Shown here: one piece after another, positions 9,211 through 18,029 of the stretch
Layout: every line of letters starts with the position of its first letter
Numbering within the stretch: the first letter of the stretch is position 1
Assembly: GCA_963770375.1 (NCBI GenBank)
Contig: CAVYPM010000014.1
Coordinates: 1 to 64,000 of the forward strand
Direction: 5' to 3'
DNA from: DASVBE01 sp963770375
GTDB taxonomy: Bacteria > Actinomycetota > Actinomycetes > Streptosporangiales > Streptosporangiaceae
Length of the DNA: 64,000 nucleotides
Made by a program: the position numbers and the translations under genes
The notes under the pieces: model-generated
Seen by the model: the letters and a program-made list of their open reading frames with translations, nothing else
Databases searched by the model: none
Told to the model about the DNA's origin: nothing

Positions 9211-10467
9211 TCAGCGTGGACGATGCCGGGCTAAGTCGCCTACGCGGCTGAGGGCTCCGAGTTGCTCAAGGTACGCGGCGGTGGGGGGCTCGTCGGGGTA
9301 GCGGTCCTTGAGGACTCGGGTGAGGTCGCGGCTGACCATGACCAGGGATGGCAGTGACTGGCGCGCGGCGGTGAGCGCCCGGGCGCCTTGGCTGACTGCC
9401 TCGTCCAGGTCGCCCTGGCGGGCCGCGACTACGCCCAGTGTGATTCTTGCTTCGGCGGTCCGCATGGGCGCTCGCTCGGTGCCGTCGAAGTCGGTGCTGG
9501 AGGTGATGACCTCGTTGGCCAGTTGCTCGGCGAGGTTGTCCTCGGTCAGCATCCGGTAGCAGTCCATGGCGTAGAAGTCGAACTTGGTTGGATCGACTAC
9601 GAAGTGGTGATCCAGGTTCTCCGGGTACGGCATGGCGTCGAGCAGCCTGCGGCCGCGGTCGAGGGCGACTTCGGTCTGGCGGCGGTCCCCGATCCGCGCC
9701 CAGGCTTTGGCTTCCTGGGCGGCGAGCTGGACGGCGACGCCGTGATGCGGAGCCGTATCGCTGCCTGCCCTGGCTGCTGCGACGACGCCGTGGTAGTCGC
9801 CGGTCGTCAGTGCCATCCAGGCGCGGATTTCATGCGCCCAGGCCTGGATCTCGCCGTGCTCGGCTTCGGTGCCCAGCGACAGCGCTGCCTGGCGGGTTGT
9901 TTCCGCAGCAGCGCGGTTGCCGGTGTCGTACTCCACGCAGCCGATGAGCAGGGCGATCCACCCGGCGAGCACGAGGATCTCGCGGTGCTGGGCCAGGGTG
10001 AGCCGCTGGCCCTGCAGCGTGCTGATGCGCCGCAGCCAGGCGCGGCCTTCGATCAGCAGCTGGTCGCTGGGCATGTAGGGGTATTCCGAGCACAGCCGCT
10101 CAGCCATGATCCGCAGGCCATCCAGGCTGGCCTGATCCAGGTCTGACCTCTGCAGGCGGCTAACCAGCTCCAGGGTGTCCATGCCGCTCATCGCCAGCAC
10201 ATCCGCGTCCGCGTCACGCTTGGGTGCTACGGGAAACATCGCGTGGGTGACGGTGCCGAACGCCGCGGCGATGACCGGCTGGTAGAACTCGCCGGGGGTT
10301 ACCTCGCCGGACTCCCACCGCTTCCACTGCCGCAGCAGGCTGGCGTCATCAGGCAGCTGGCCGGGTGAGTGCAGGCGCATCACCTTCACGGCTTCGGCCT
10401 GGCTCCAGCCCCGGGCCTCGCGCTCGTTGGTCATCCGCCGGGCCCACGCGGGCCGGTCCTCCACCAC
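9211..10467 (-). CDS. XRE-type HTH regulator with helical (TPR-like) domain, AICE control gene
   Basis: A 418-residue protein. The N-terminal ~70 residues form a divergent helix-turn-helix (RMTNEREARGWSQAEAVKVM...LLRQWKRWESGEVTP). The remaining ~340 residues are alpha-helical repeats like the TPR sensor domains of actinobacterial XRE regulators. The GTG at 10467 has a GAGGAG ribosome site six bases upstream; the longer open frame would extend into the palindromic control region. It faces away from the transfer and replication genes and probably represses them through the GTGACAC palindrome beside its start. Confidence 0.82.
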   Translation of the reverse strand: MVEDRPAWARRMTNEREARGWSQAEAVKVMRLHSPGQLPDDASLLRQWKRWESGEVTPGEFYQPVIAAAFGTVTHAMFPVAPKRDADADVLAMSGMDTLELVSRLQRSDLDQASLDGLRIMAERLCSEYPYMPSDQLLIEGRAWLRRISTLQGQRLTLAQHREILVLAGWIALLIGCVEYDTGNRAAAETTRQAALSLGTEAEHGEIQAWAHEIRAWMALTTGDYHGVVAAARAGSDTAPHHGVAVQLAAQEAKAWARIGDRRQTEVALDRGRRLLDAMPYPENLDHHFVVDPTKFDFYAMDCYRMLTEDNLAEQLANEVITSSTDFDGTERAPMRTAEARITLGVVAARQGDLDEAVSQGARALTAARQSLPSLVMVSRDLTRVLKDRYPDEPPTAAYLEQLGALSRVGDLARHRPR

Positions 10468-10517
10468 CGCTAGCTCCTCGTCCTTGCCTCCCTTCGAGTG
10501 TCGCAGATCGCGGCGGG

Positions 10518-10547
10518 GTGACACGCATGGTGACACCCAGGTGTCAC
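10518..10547. promoter_or_regulatory. Operator: perfect GTGACACC-CA-GGTGTCAC palindrome plus half-site
   Basis: 10530-10547 is an 18-bp perfect palindrome with 8-bp arms. A third GTGACAC lies at 10518-10524, and TGTCAC recurs at 10575-10580. The cluster sits between the divergent regulator gene and the rightward AICE genes, the expected place for a switch operator. Binding by the XRE protein is inferred. Confidence 0.6.
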
Positions 10548-10676
10548 GCCGTTGTCCGGCCCTGGCACCGCTGCTGTCACTAGGCCGCGTGTAATGGCGC
10601 GGCCACTCTGAGCACAGGCCAATTCCGGCCAATCCAAGCCCCGGATATGGGGCGTGCCACAGAAGGAGTGGTTGCC

Positions 10677-10997
10677 ATGCGTCTGATGCTCGACACGTCG
10701 GGGATCTCGTTCCAGGTCACCCGGGCGGCGGAAGCGCGCAAGGACTTCGGCAAGGACGTGCAGAAGGTGGACCGCGAAAGCGGCCGTCCGCAGTGGGTTG
10801 TGGAGGTGCTCGCCCAGGACTCTGACCGCGGGGAGGTGATCCGGGTCACGGTGACTGGTGATCAGCCCAAGGTGAACCCGGGGAGCCAGGTCCGCTTCGA
10901 GGGTCTGGAGGCGATCGCCTGGAACAACAACGGCAAGGGCGGCGTGGCGTACCGGGCCGCGGCCATCCACCCCGCACAGCAGTCCCGTGCCGCCTAG
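10677..10997 (+). CDS. SCO3933-family regulatory protein
   Basis: A 106-residue protein (MRLMLDTSGISFQVTRAAEA...) of a small family common next to AICE and plasmid transfer genes in actinomycetes. Recognisable parts are the KDFGKDVQKVDRESGRPQW stretch, the central VIRVTVTG and the FEGLEAIAW...YRAAAI tail. The ATG at 10677 has a strong AGAAGGAG site (10661-10668). It is the first gene of the rightward AICE operon. The molecular role of the family is not established. Confidence 0.8.
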   Translation: MRLMLDTSGISFQVTRAAEARKDFGKDVQKVDRESGRPQWVVEVLAQDSDRGEVIRVTVTGDQPKVNPGSQVRFEGLEAIAWNNNGKGGVAYRAAAIHPAQQSRAA

Positions 10998-11086
10998 CCC
11001 GCGCGCAGTCTGCGGCGCCGCGCCGTTCCGGCAGGCAGCGCCATCCGGCAGTCATTGGCATCACCAGCAGAAGGGATACCGCTGCG

Positions 11087-11459
11087 ATGACCAGCACAGT
11101 TACCACCATCAAGGCCGTCAGGGACAGCGACGGCACGAACGGCAAGCCCAAGCGTGAGCACGGGCTGGCCCAGCTGCGGGCCACCGAGGCCCGTGGCCCT
11201 GATCCGCCTGGTTTCCGAGGCGGACTACGAGGGCGGTGAAGTCCTGCACGCTCTGCACGAGCTGATCTACAGCAACTGGGACAGCGCCTCCAAGGCGGAG
11301 CTGGAGGGCCTGGTCGCTGAGGTGCAGCTCTGCATGCAGGCCGCCGATCACTACCTGCTGATGCTCGGCAGCGTCATCGACGAGCGCGAGGACACCCCCC
11401 GCGAGCAGCAGGACCAGGACGACGGCGACCCCGGCGACCCGGGAGAGCCGCCGTTCTGA
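11087..11459 (+). pseudogene. AICE accessory protein, frameshifted
   Basis: A frame starting with MTSTVTTIKAVRDSDGTNGK reads into HGLAQLRATEAR. It then must shift by one base near 11194 to continue as ALIRLVSEADYEGGEV..., a helical protein ending in an acidic tail (QDQDDGDPGDPGEPPF). Joined, it would be about 123 residues. The extra base lies in CGTGGCCC. The family is unrecognised. The good ribosome site (AGAAGGG) and position in the AICE operon suggest a real gene. Confidence 0.6.
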
Positions 11460-11554
11460 GATGCGGGCGCCGGGCTGGAGGACGGCAATCCTCCGGCCCG
11501 GCTCACCACCGAAAACCCATCCCAACCTGCGAAGTAAGGAAAGGGGTACGTGGC

Positions 11555-11977
11555 GTGTTTCACGTTATCAGCGTCATCTGCGCAACGCTTGCTCGCCTAG
11601 CGCGGCGGATCGACGCCATTCGTGATGGCAGCCTCAGCGAGGCTGCCTCCTGGTACGGCTGGACAGCCGTCCGGGTCTCGCGGGGCACCTGGGAGTACCG
11701 CGACCCGCGGTTCACCGACCTGGCCATGGACCGGCAAGGTCTGCGTTCGGGCTGTGAGCACTGCGACGACAAGAACCGTGTCGCGATCGAGAACCGGGCC
11801 CTGGAGGGCATTGCCTCTCCGCTGGTCCCGTCCTGGGCTCAGACCGCGATCGCCGGCCGTATCCAGCAGCTGGGCACGGTCCCGGTGTGGACCCGTGTCC
11901 CGGGCACCGCGGCGTTCACCGCCAGCGGCCAGGTCTTGCCTATCGTGCAGGACCGCGCGGACTGCGGGGGGCTGTGA
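11555..11977 (+). CDS. AICE hypothetical protein
   Basis: A 140-residue protein with no recognised domain. It has a hydrophobic/basic N-terminus, a Trp/Tyr-rich patch (ASWYGWTAVRVSRGTWEYRDPR) and one CxxC-like pair (GCEHCDD). The start is uncertain: the GTG at 11555 is used, with later in-frame starts possible. The stop overlaps the next ATG (TGATG), so the two genes are translationally coupled inside the AICE operon. Confidence 0.6.
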   Translation: MFHVISVICATLARLARRIDAIRDGSLSEAASWYGWTAVRVSRGTWEYRDPRFTDLAMDRQGLRSGCEHCDDKNRVAIENRALEGIASPLVPSWAQTAIAGRIQQLGTVPVWTRVPGTAAFTASGQVLPIVQDRADCGGL

Positions 11978-12589
11978 TGGCCGCTAAGCCCAGCCCGCGC
12001 AATCACCGCAACAATCCCTACGTGCTGGACGGGTTCGCCGCCCAGCTGCACACCAGCGCGGCCGGAACCTTGTGGCGGCTGCGCTCCGAAGTGATGGTCC
12101 TGGCCATCCTGGGCGGGGCGTACTTCGGCCTGTACAGGGCCCTGTCCGGGTCGTTCATCTGCCGCGGCCATAGTCCTGGCCGTCATCATCACCGCGATGC
12201 TGATCGTGCCTCCGTCGCGCCGGTGCATTGCCCGGCGGGCCTGGTGCGTGATCTCGCGGCACCGTATCCAGCGGGTGTTCTGGGAGACCCGCATGCACAC
12301 CCGATCGGGACGGCTGTCCCTGGTTCTGTGGATCCGCCCGACCCAGGTGGGTGAAACGGCGCTGATCTGGTGCCGCGCCGGGATCTGCTTCGAGGACCTC
12401 GAAGCCCACACCGGCGAACTGGCCTCAGCTTGCTATGCCCGCGAAGCCCGCGTCGAGAAATCGAAGCGGTGGGCGCAGCTGGTCACTGTTCACATCGTGC
12501 GCCGCGACACCCTCGCGGCCCGCACCGTCGTCGCACCCAGCCTGGCACCTGATCTGCCGCAGGCCAGCGACACCTTCACCGCCGCCTGA
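11977..12589 (+). pseudogene. AICE two-segment membrane protein, frameshifted
   Basis: The first part (MAAKPSPRNHRNNPYVLDGF...VMVLAILGGAYFGLY) and second part (AAAIVLAVIITAMLIVPPSRR... to DTFTAA) lie in different frames. They join at about 12160 with one base difference. The restored product would be ~204 residues with two membrane helices near residues 35-70 and a cytoplasmic domain. Such proteins commonly precede the FtsK-like gene in AICEs and may assist mating transfer; that role is inferred. Confidence 0.6.
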
Positions 12590-12691
12590 CAGAGCGGCAT
12601 CACCGCAACAGGATGCCCCGGCGCCTGGCCCCGTGCTGGGCCCGGGGTCTCCCCATCGCGTGGCTTCGAGAAACAGGAAGGAGTGATAGCC

Positions 12692-13558
12692 ATGGCACCC
12701 CAGACGCGGCCCGTGCGGCCGGTGTCGATCTGGGACCCGGTGCACCTGGGCACTGATGAGATGGGCCAGCAGGTCCGCGTCACCCTGGCCGAACGCAACA
12801 TGCTGATCGGCGGCGAACCCGGCGGCGGCAAGTCCGTCGCGCTGCAGCTAGTCGTCGCCCATGGCGCGCTGTCGCCCGATTGCGAGCTGGTCCTGGTCGA
12901 CGGCAAACGGGTCGAGCTGGGCCTGTGGCGCGACTGCGCTACCCGGTTCATCGGCCCCTCGATCGATGACGCGATCGATACCTTCAAGTGGCTGCAAACC
13001 AAGATCGATGAGCGGACCGAATGGCTGCTCGATCACCGCAAGCGCAAGATCACCCGCGACATGGGTTTCCCGGTCTACCTCGTCCCGGTCGACGAGGTGG
13101 CCTACTTCTCCGCCACCGCCGGAACCACGGCTCAGCAGAAGGAGTTCAACGCCCGCAACCGCGACGTGGTCGCCCGCGGCCGCGCCCCGGGCATCATCGC
13201 CGTGGAGGCCACCCAGCGGCCCTCGGCGGACATCATCCCGACCAGCCTGCGGGACCTGTTCGGCTACCGGTGGGCGTTCCGCTGCTCCACCGAAGCCTCC
13301 TCCGACACGATCCTGGGCCACGGCTGGGCCTCGAAGGGCTACACCGCCGAGGACATCGACCCCCAGGCCCGCGGAGTCTCCTGGCTGCGGGCTGAGGACG
13401 GCCTGCCGCGCAAGGTCAAGGCCGCCTACCTGACCGATGAGCAGATCATCACCCTGGCCGACCACGCCGCGGCACTGCGCCACCAGGCCAAAGCCAGCAA
13501 AGCCGCTGACACCAAGGGCGGCAATGTGGTGCCGCTGCGCGGCGATGATGCCGCATGA
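12692..13558 (+). CDS. FtsK/SpoIIIE-like DNA transfer protein (TraSA type)
   Basis: The main conjugation protein of the AICE, predicted to pump double-stranded DNA between cells. It has 288 residues, close to the short single-domain transfer ATPases of pSAM2-type elements. Walker A is GGEPGGGKS (residues ~36-44). A Walker B-like strand with acidic end is LVPVDEVAYF, and the ARGRAPGIIAVEATQRP segment is typical of FtsK-like motors. The ATG at 12692 has AGGAAGGAG upstream; an in-frame GTG at 12683 overlaps that site and is rejected. It overlaps the next gene by four bases. Confidence 0.85.
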   Translation: MAPQTRPVRPVSIWDPVHLGTDEMGQQVRVTLAERNMLIGGEPGGGKSVALQLVVAHGALSPDCELVLVDGKRVELGLWRDCATRFIGPSIDDAIDTFKWLQTKIDERTEWLLDHRKRKITRDMGFPVYLVPVDEVAYFSATAGTTAQQKEFNARNRDVVARGRAPGIIAVEATQRPSADIIPTSLRDLFGYRWAFRCSTEASSDTILGHGWASKGYTAEDIDPQARGVSWLRAEDGLPRKVKAAYLTDEQIITLADHAAALRHQAKASKAADTKGGNVVPLRGDDAA

Positions 13559-13866
13559 GCGCCCCGGCCCGCACCCGGGGTGCACGGAGCAGGAAACGAA
13601 CACCGGCCCGGCCCACCGCCCACGTCGGCTACCAGCCCTCCGGACTGGACCGCTGGGGACACCGGGTCAAGGCCACCTACCACGCCATTGCCGACCAGGC
13701 CGTCAAGGTCGGCTTCGTCACCAGGCTGCCCGGCACCGCTGTATGCGGGTCGGCTGGGCCGTGGGCTCCGGTGCCCGATGGGCTGTTCCCGCCGATGGTC
13801 TCCTGCCGCGCCTGCCAGCACATCACCGCTAACCAGCACATCACTATCGCTGGCGGCACCTCGTGA
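13555..13866 (+). CDS. AICE hypothetical protein
   Basis: A 103-residue protein with a very basic N-terminus (RTRGARSRKRTPARP) and a C-terminal Cys pair (CRAC). It overlaps the FtsK-like gene (ATGA) and the following zinc-ribbon gene. The overlaps on both sides support it as real. No family is recognised. Confidence 0.6.
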   Translation: MSAPARTRGARSRKRTPARPTAHVGYQPSGLDRWGHRVKATYHAIADQAVKVGFVTRLPGTAVCGSAGPWAPVPDGLFPPMVSCRACQHITANQHITIAGGTS

Positions 13867-14057
13867 CCGGCCAGCACGGCGACTACTGCCCGGCGTGCGG
13901 TAGCGCTGATATCGAGCCGTTTGCCGTCATCGTCGGTGCCGCGGAAACCTACGGCTACCAGTGCCTGGACTGCGCCACCCTCTGGCCCGTCCTGCAATCG
14001 GGCACCTTGCCGTCTGCCCTGGCCCATGCCGCGGGCCTGACGGGTAGCGGCGAATGA
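13863..14057 (+). CDS. Small zinc-ribbon protein
   Basis: A 64-residue protein with two CxxC pairs (YCPACGS and QCLDCAT) about 30 residues apart, a compact zinc ribbon. It starts with GTG overlapping the previous stop and its own stop overlaps the RepSA-like start (ATGA). Tight coupling with the initiator suggests a replication or regulatory role, but this is inference. Confidence 0.65.
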   Translation: MTGQHGDYCPACGSADIEPFAVIVGAAETYGYQCLDCATLWPVLQSGTLPSALAHAAGLTGSGE

Positions 14058-15494
14058 CGGTCCCGGCGCTGGCCCTGGCCCCCGTGCTGATCGGCACGGG
14101 GACCGGAGCGAGTTCCCGGACCCTGGACGAGCAGCTGCTCGACCGCACCTCTCGGTCGGACTATCACGCCTGGCTGGCCGGGACCGCTGGTGCTGGCGGA
14201 TGCACCCGGCCGGTGCGGCTGCGCGGCACGATCCGCGATGTGGACCCCGCCACCGGCGAGGTGATCCACGCGCTGGACACCGAGCAGCTGCCCGACCGTG
14301 TGCTCTACGCGCCATGCGGGGACCGGCGCGCCTCGGTGTGCCCGGCCTGCGCCGAGACCTACCGCCGCGACACCTACCAGCTGATCCGCGCCGGGCTGAC
14401 CGGCGGCAAAGGCGTCCCCGAATCGGTGGCCGCGCATCCGTGCGTGTTCGCAACCCTGACCGCGCCCGGCTTCGGCCCGGTGCACACCCGTCGCCCTGGT
14501 CCTGGTGGCCAGCGCCCGCTGCCGTCCCCGCCGTAAGGCTGAGATCTGCGCGCACGGCCGGCGGCTGTCCTGCGGCCAGCGCCACGCCGGCACCGACCCG
14601 GCCCTGGGCCAGCCGCTGTGCGGCGACTGCTTCGACTACACCGCCGCGGTGGTGTGGAACGCCCACGCCCCCGAGCTGTGGCGGCGCACCACCATCGCGA
14701 TCCGCCGCCATCTGGCCCGCACTGCCCGGGCCCGCAGCGTCGCCAAGGTGGGCCTGTCGTACGCGAAGGTGGCCGAGTTCCAGGCCCGCGGCCTGATCCA
14801 CTTCCACGCCATCTTCCGCCTCGACACCACCACCCCAGACGGCCAGCTCACCCCGCCCGGCCTCGAGGCGGCCGACCTGCACGCGGCGATCACCGCAGCG
14901 GTGCGCTCGGTGTGGTTCGCGACCGTGGCCCATCCGGCCCGGCCCGGCGGCTGGGACATCCGCTGGGGCGCCCAGCTCGACACCCGCACCGTCCGCATGC
15001 CCCCCGCTGGCGGCCCGGCGGGCAACGTGGCGGTGGCCTCCTACCTGGCCAAGTACGCCACCAAGTCCACCGAGGCGGTCGGGACCGTCACTTGCCGGAT
15101 CACCGCTGATAGCGTCGGCTACTACGGCACCACCGGCACCCATCAGGGCAGGCTGATCCGCGCCGCCTGGCACCTCGGCAGCCACACTCACCCTGACTTC
15201 GCCGCCTTGCGCCGCTGGGCACACATGCTCGGCTACCGCGGCCACTTCGCCACCAAAAGCCGCCGCTACTCCACCACCCTGCGCGCCCTGCGCGCCGCCC
15301 GCGCCGACCACCACCGCCGCCAGCACCCCCGGCCTATTACCAGCGGCCGCGGCGAAGCGCTGATCACCGTCACTCACATGACCTGGGCCGGGTCGGGGTG
15401 GCGGTCCACGGGCGACGCGCTGCTGGCCCTGTCGGCCGCCGCGCGGGCCCGTGAGCACGACCAGGCTGCCCGCGATGCCGAGCGGGCCGCCTGA
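14054..15494 (+). pseudogene. repSA: RepSA-like replication initiator, one frameshift
   Basis: The rolling-circle initiator of pSAM2-type AICEs. The N-terminal part holds a zinc-finger-like CGDRRASVCPAC and ATLTAPGFGPVH. One extra base near 14491 shifts the frame; the second part continues with RPRRKAEICAHGRRLSCGQRH, a second Cys cluster (CGDCFDYTAAVVWNAHA), the histidine-rich ARGLIHFHAIFRLD catalytic motif and ASYLAKYATKSTE. Restored length is about 480 residues, normal for the family. Upstream and downstream genes overlap or abut closely. Confidence 0.85.
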
Positions 15495-15526
15495 CTCAAC
15501 CGACCCTCTTACCCGAAGGACCCGTC

Positions 15527-15715
15527 ATGGAGAAGCTGCTGTACCGGCCCAAGGAAGCCGCCGCGGTGCTGGGCATCAAACGCGACAAGCTGTACGACCT
15601 GATCCGCGCAGGCCGCCTGCGCTCAGTCAAGGACGGCGGCGCCCGGTTCATCACTGCCGACGCCATCACCGAGTACGTCGCCCTGCTGGAAGTCGAGTCG
15701 ACTGAGGTCGCCTGA
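15527..15715 (+). CDS. xis: Excisionase (Xis)
   Basis: A 62-residue MerR/excisionase-type winged HTH protein: YRPKEAAAVLGIKRDKLYDLIRAGRLRSVK with a C-terminal tail. It directs the integrase towards excision. The ATG is preceded by GAAGGA, and the stop overlaps the int start (TGATG), the usual xis-int coupling in AICEs. Confidence 0.9.
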   Translation: MEKLLYRPKEAAAVLGIKRDKLYDLIRAGRLRSVKDGGARFITADAITEYVALLEVESTEVA

Positions 15716-16881
15716 TGCCTGGCCAGGCCCGGCCCCGCCGCGGCCGCCAGCGTCTTAACGGCGAAGGCACGATCTCCGGGCCGCGCAAGGACGGCCGTTA
15801 CGTAGGTGCCTTCTACGCGCCAACCACCGCGGGCACCACCAAGCGCGTCTACGTCTACGGTCGCACCCGCGAGGAAGCGCACGAGCTCCTGGTCCAGGAG
15901 CAGGCCAAGGTCGCCCGGGGGATCCCGGTCCCGGACAAGTCCTGGAAGCTCGGCCCGTATTTGGACTACTGGCTCGCCGACGTGGTGAAGCCGAACCGGC
16001 GGCCCGCGACCTACGCGCTGTATGAGATGAAGATCCGGCTGTACCTCAAGCCTGGCCTGGGCCAGTACACACTGAAACGGCTGTCGGTGCGGACCGTGCA
16101 GACTTTCCTGAATGGCAAGCTCCGTTCCGGCCAGTCGATCCGCAACGTGCACATCCTCCGCCAGATTCTCAGCGCGGCCCTGTCCCGGGCTCAGCGGGAG
16201 GAGCTGGTGGCCCGCAACGTCGCCCGGCTGGTCGAGCTGCCCGCCTGGGAGCCTGCCGAGGTCGTGCCCTGGACACCCGACGAGGCCGTGGCCTTCCTCC
16301 AGGCCGCCGCCGGTGACCCGTTGTATCCGGCGTTCGTCTTGCTGATGCTGTACGGGATGCGCCGTGGCGAGGTCCTGGGCCTGCGCTGGGATGACATCGA
16401 CACCGACGCCGGGCTGATCCGGGTCCGCCAGCAGCTCCAGCGCGTGCAGGGCCGGCTGATCCTCGGCCCGGTCAAGACCCGGGCAGGTAACCGTGACCTG
16501 CCGCTGATCGGCCTGGCTAAGGATGCGCTCGCGGCCCGCCGCCACGCCCAGGACACCGACCGGGCCAACCTCGGCCGCTGCTGGGCCAACACCGGCTTAG
16601 TGTTCACCACCCGAACGGGCAGGCCGGTGGAACCGCGGAACCTCGTCCGGTCCTTCACAAGGATCTGCGAAAACCACAGCCTCCGGCGCGTCCCGATCCA
16701 CAAGATCCGGACCATGGTCGCAACGCTGCTTAAGAGACTGAATATCCCGGCCCGCGACGCCCAGGCCATCCTCGGCCACGCGCACATCTCGACCACTCAG
16801 CAGATCTACACCTACGTCGATGAGGCATCCCGTCTCGACGCTGTGACCAGGCTCAACGAGCTGCTCAGCGGCGCAAAATAA
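15715..16881 (+). CDS. int: Site-specific tyrosine integrase of the AICE
   Basis: A 388-residue tyrosine recombinase. An N-terminal AP2-like arm-binding segment (residues ~10-60) and SAM-like core-binding domain (~75-160) precede the catalytic domain. Catalytic residues are visible: Arg in YGMRRGEVLGLRW (~residue 216), H-x-x-R in HKIRT (~329-332), GHAH (~355) and the nucleophile in QIYTYVD (~365-367). The C-terminal box reads HKIRTM instead of the common HDLRHT, but the two essential residues are kept. It ends 70 bp from the tRNA-Ala 3' end, where the attachment core should lie. Confidence 0.92.
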   Translation: MPGQARPRRGRQRLNGEGTISGPRKDGRYVGAFYAPTTAGTTKRVYVYGRTREEAHELLVQEQAKVARGIPVPDKSWKLGPYLDYWLADVVKPNRRPATYALYEMKIRLYLKPGLGQYTLKRLSVRTVQTFLNGKLRSGQSIRNVHILRQILSAALSRAQREELVARNVARLVELPAWEPAEVVPWTPDEAVAFLQAAAGDPLYPAFVLLMLYGMRRGEVLGLRWDDIDTDAGLIRVRQQLQRVQGRLILGPVKTRAGNRDLPLIGLAKDALAARRHAQDTDRANLGRCWANTGLVFTTRTGRPVEPRNLVRSFTRICENHSLRRVPIHKIRTMVATLLKRLNIPARDAQAILGHAHISTTQQIYTYVDEASRLDAVTRLNELLSGAK

Positions 16882-16951
16882 CCGGCCTACTGTGGTCAAC
16901 CTTGGTGGTCAGCGCCCGGATTCGGGATCGGCCACGAGATGAAATACCAGG

Positions 16952-17024
16952 TGGAGCTAAGGGGACTCGAACCCCTGACCCCCTGCTTGCAAAGCAGGTG
17001 CTCTTCCAGCTGAGCTATAGCCCC
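16952..17024 (-). tRNA. tRNA-Ala (TGC)
   Basis: A 73-base cloverleaf on the minus strand: acceptor GGGGCTA/TAGCTCC, D-arm with AGCTCAGCTGG, anticodon loop TTTGCAA (anticodon TGC), T-arm GGGGTTCGAGTCCCC, discriminator A. CCA is not encoded. Its 3' end points to the integrase gene, so it is the probable integration target and remains intact. Confidence 0.95.
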
Positions 17025-17043
17025 GGAACGCGGTGATTCAAGG

Positions 17044-17760
17044 TTACCGGCCCGCCAGGCCTTCCGCGGGACCGGTCGCGGTCAGCAGATGGGGCAGGTC
17101 AGCCACGCTGCCGAGGATGTGGCTGGCACCGGCCCGGCGGAGCCGGCCGTCCGGCACGGTCCCGGTCAGAACGCCCGCCACCACACCCGCCCCGGCCCGC
17201 CGGCCCGCTTTCACGCCCGCCTCCGTGGACATGGCCACCGCGGTCTCCCGCACGTCGTCCACGCCCAGCCGGAGCATCGCGGTCAGCACCAGGTCCGGCG
17301 CCGGGGCGCCCCGCGGCGTCTCGTCCGGGGACACCGCCAGGTCGATCTTGTCCCACCAGCCCAGCGCGTCCAGCACCGAGGCGAACACCTTCTTCGAGAA
17401 CCCGCTGATCAGGCAGACCCGGACCCCGCTGCCGCGCAGCTTGTCCAGCGCCAGCTCGGCCCCGGGAACCGCCGCGACACCGGTCCGGCCGATCGCCGCC
17501 CCGTATGACCTGTCGAACGCCAGCTGAGCGGCCTGGGCCCGCGGCTGGTTCTCCGGGAACAGCGACTGCATCACGTCCAGGGTGTACTGGCCGCGGGAGC
17601 GGTGCACGCCCGCCATGCTGCGGGCGTACGCGCTGGTCCCGGTCACGACCCCCTGGGTGGCGATCGCCTCGGAGTACGCCCGCTCCACCATGCCGTTGTC
17701 GGAGACGGTGGTCCCGATCACGCCGCAGCAGACCAGGGTGACCGGCGGTGCCTTGGTCAC
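17044..17760 (-). CDS. HAD-superfamily (phosphonatase-like) protein lacking the nucleophile Asp
   Basis: A 238-residue protein with the HAD fold pattern: motif I region TLVCCGVIGTTVSDNG, cap helices, motif II CLISGFSK, a Lys-containing region and a late GDRE-like segment replaced by AVAMSTEAGVKAG. In phosphonatase-like relatives motif I is D-x-A-G-T-T. Here the nucleophile position is Gly (CCGVIGTT) and the motif IV acid is also not obvious, so phosphatase activity is doubtful. The GTG at 17760 (VTKAPPVTL) has a GGGAGA site. It lies between DLW-39 and tRNA-Ala. Confidence 0.75.
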   Translation of the reverse strand: MTKAPPVTLVCCGVIGTTVSDNGMVERAYSEAIATQGVVTGTSAYARSMAGVHRSRGQYTLDVMQSLFPENQPRAQAAQLAFDRSYGAAIGRTGVAAVPGAELALDKLRGSGVRVCLISGFSKKVFASVLDALGWWDKIDLAVSPDETPRGAPAPDLVLTAMLRLGVDDVRETAVAMSTEAGVKAGRRAGAGVVAGVLTGTVPDGRLRRAGASHILGSVADLPHLLTATGPAEGLAGR

Positions 17761-17807
17761 CTGATCGTCTCCCTGCGCCCCCGGCAGGCCGGCGGACGGC
17801 ACAGCGG

Positions 17808-17924
17808 TTAGTCGCCCGTGGTCGCCTCAGTCCACAGGTCCAGCTCGGCCCGGTCGGACTGGACCTTCCGCCAGACAGCCAGACCACCAAGAGCAATCAG
17901 GGCCAGCAGAATCAGCTTCTTCAC
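17808..17924 (-). CDS. DLW-39 family peptide
   Basis: A 38-residue protein starting from GTG with a TGAGGAAA site. It has a basic start, a hydrophobic helix (LILLALIALGGLAVW), then RKVQSDRAELDLWTEAT. This is the conserved actinobacterial DLW-39 peptide, named for its Asp-Leu-Trp motif and ~39-residue length. In many actinobacteria it lies near gyrA and the tRNA-Ile/tRNA-Ala genes, which agrees with tRNA-Ala(TGC) 0.8 kb away here. Function unknown; probably membrane-anchored. Confidence 0.88.
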   Translation of the reverse strand: MKKLILLALIALGGLAVWRKVQSDRAELDLWTEATTGD

Positions 17925-18029
17925 TGGTGCGTTTCCTCACCTTCAGCGAACAGACCTTTGCTACGGCACCCATCGTCACCGAGGAGACAGGCCACGTTGG
18001 GATGCCTTGCAGCCTAGCAAGCCCTGGAC

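Larger units (their letters stand above)
9211..16952. mobile_element. AICE (actinomycete integrative and conjugative element) in tRNA-Ala
   Basis: The gene set is that of a pSAM2-like AICE: XRE regulator, SCO3933-family protein, small accessory genes, FtsK/TraSA-like transfer protein, RepSA-like initiator, Xis and tyrosine integrase. The integrase gene ends 70 bp from the 3' end of an intact tRNA-Ala, the usual attachment geometry. No copy of the tRNA-Ala 3' end was found to the left, so the left limit is taken as the regulator gene and could be further left or lost. The initiator and two accessory genes carry single-base shifts, so the element may be immobile unless these are sequencing errors. 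Confidence 0.82.

Noticed and set aside
13677..15458. A 593-codon minus-strand open frame
   Set aside because: It is antisense to the RepSA-like gene, whose plus-strand motifs (Cys clusters, HFH) are clear.
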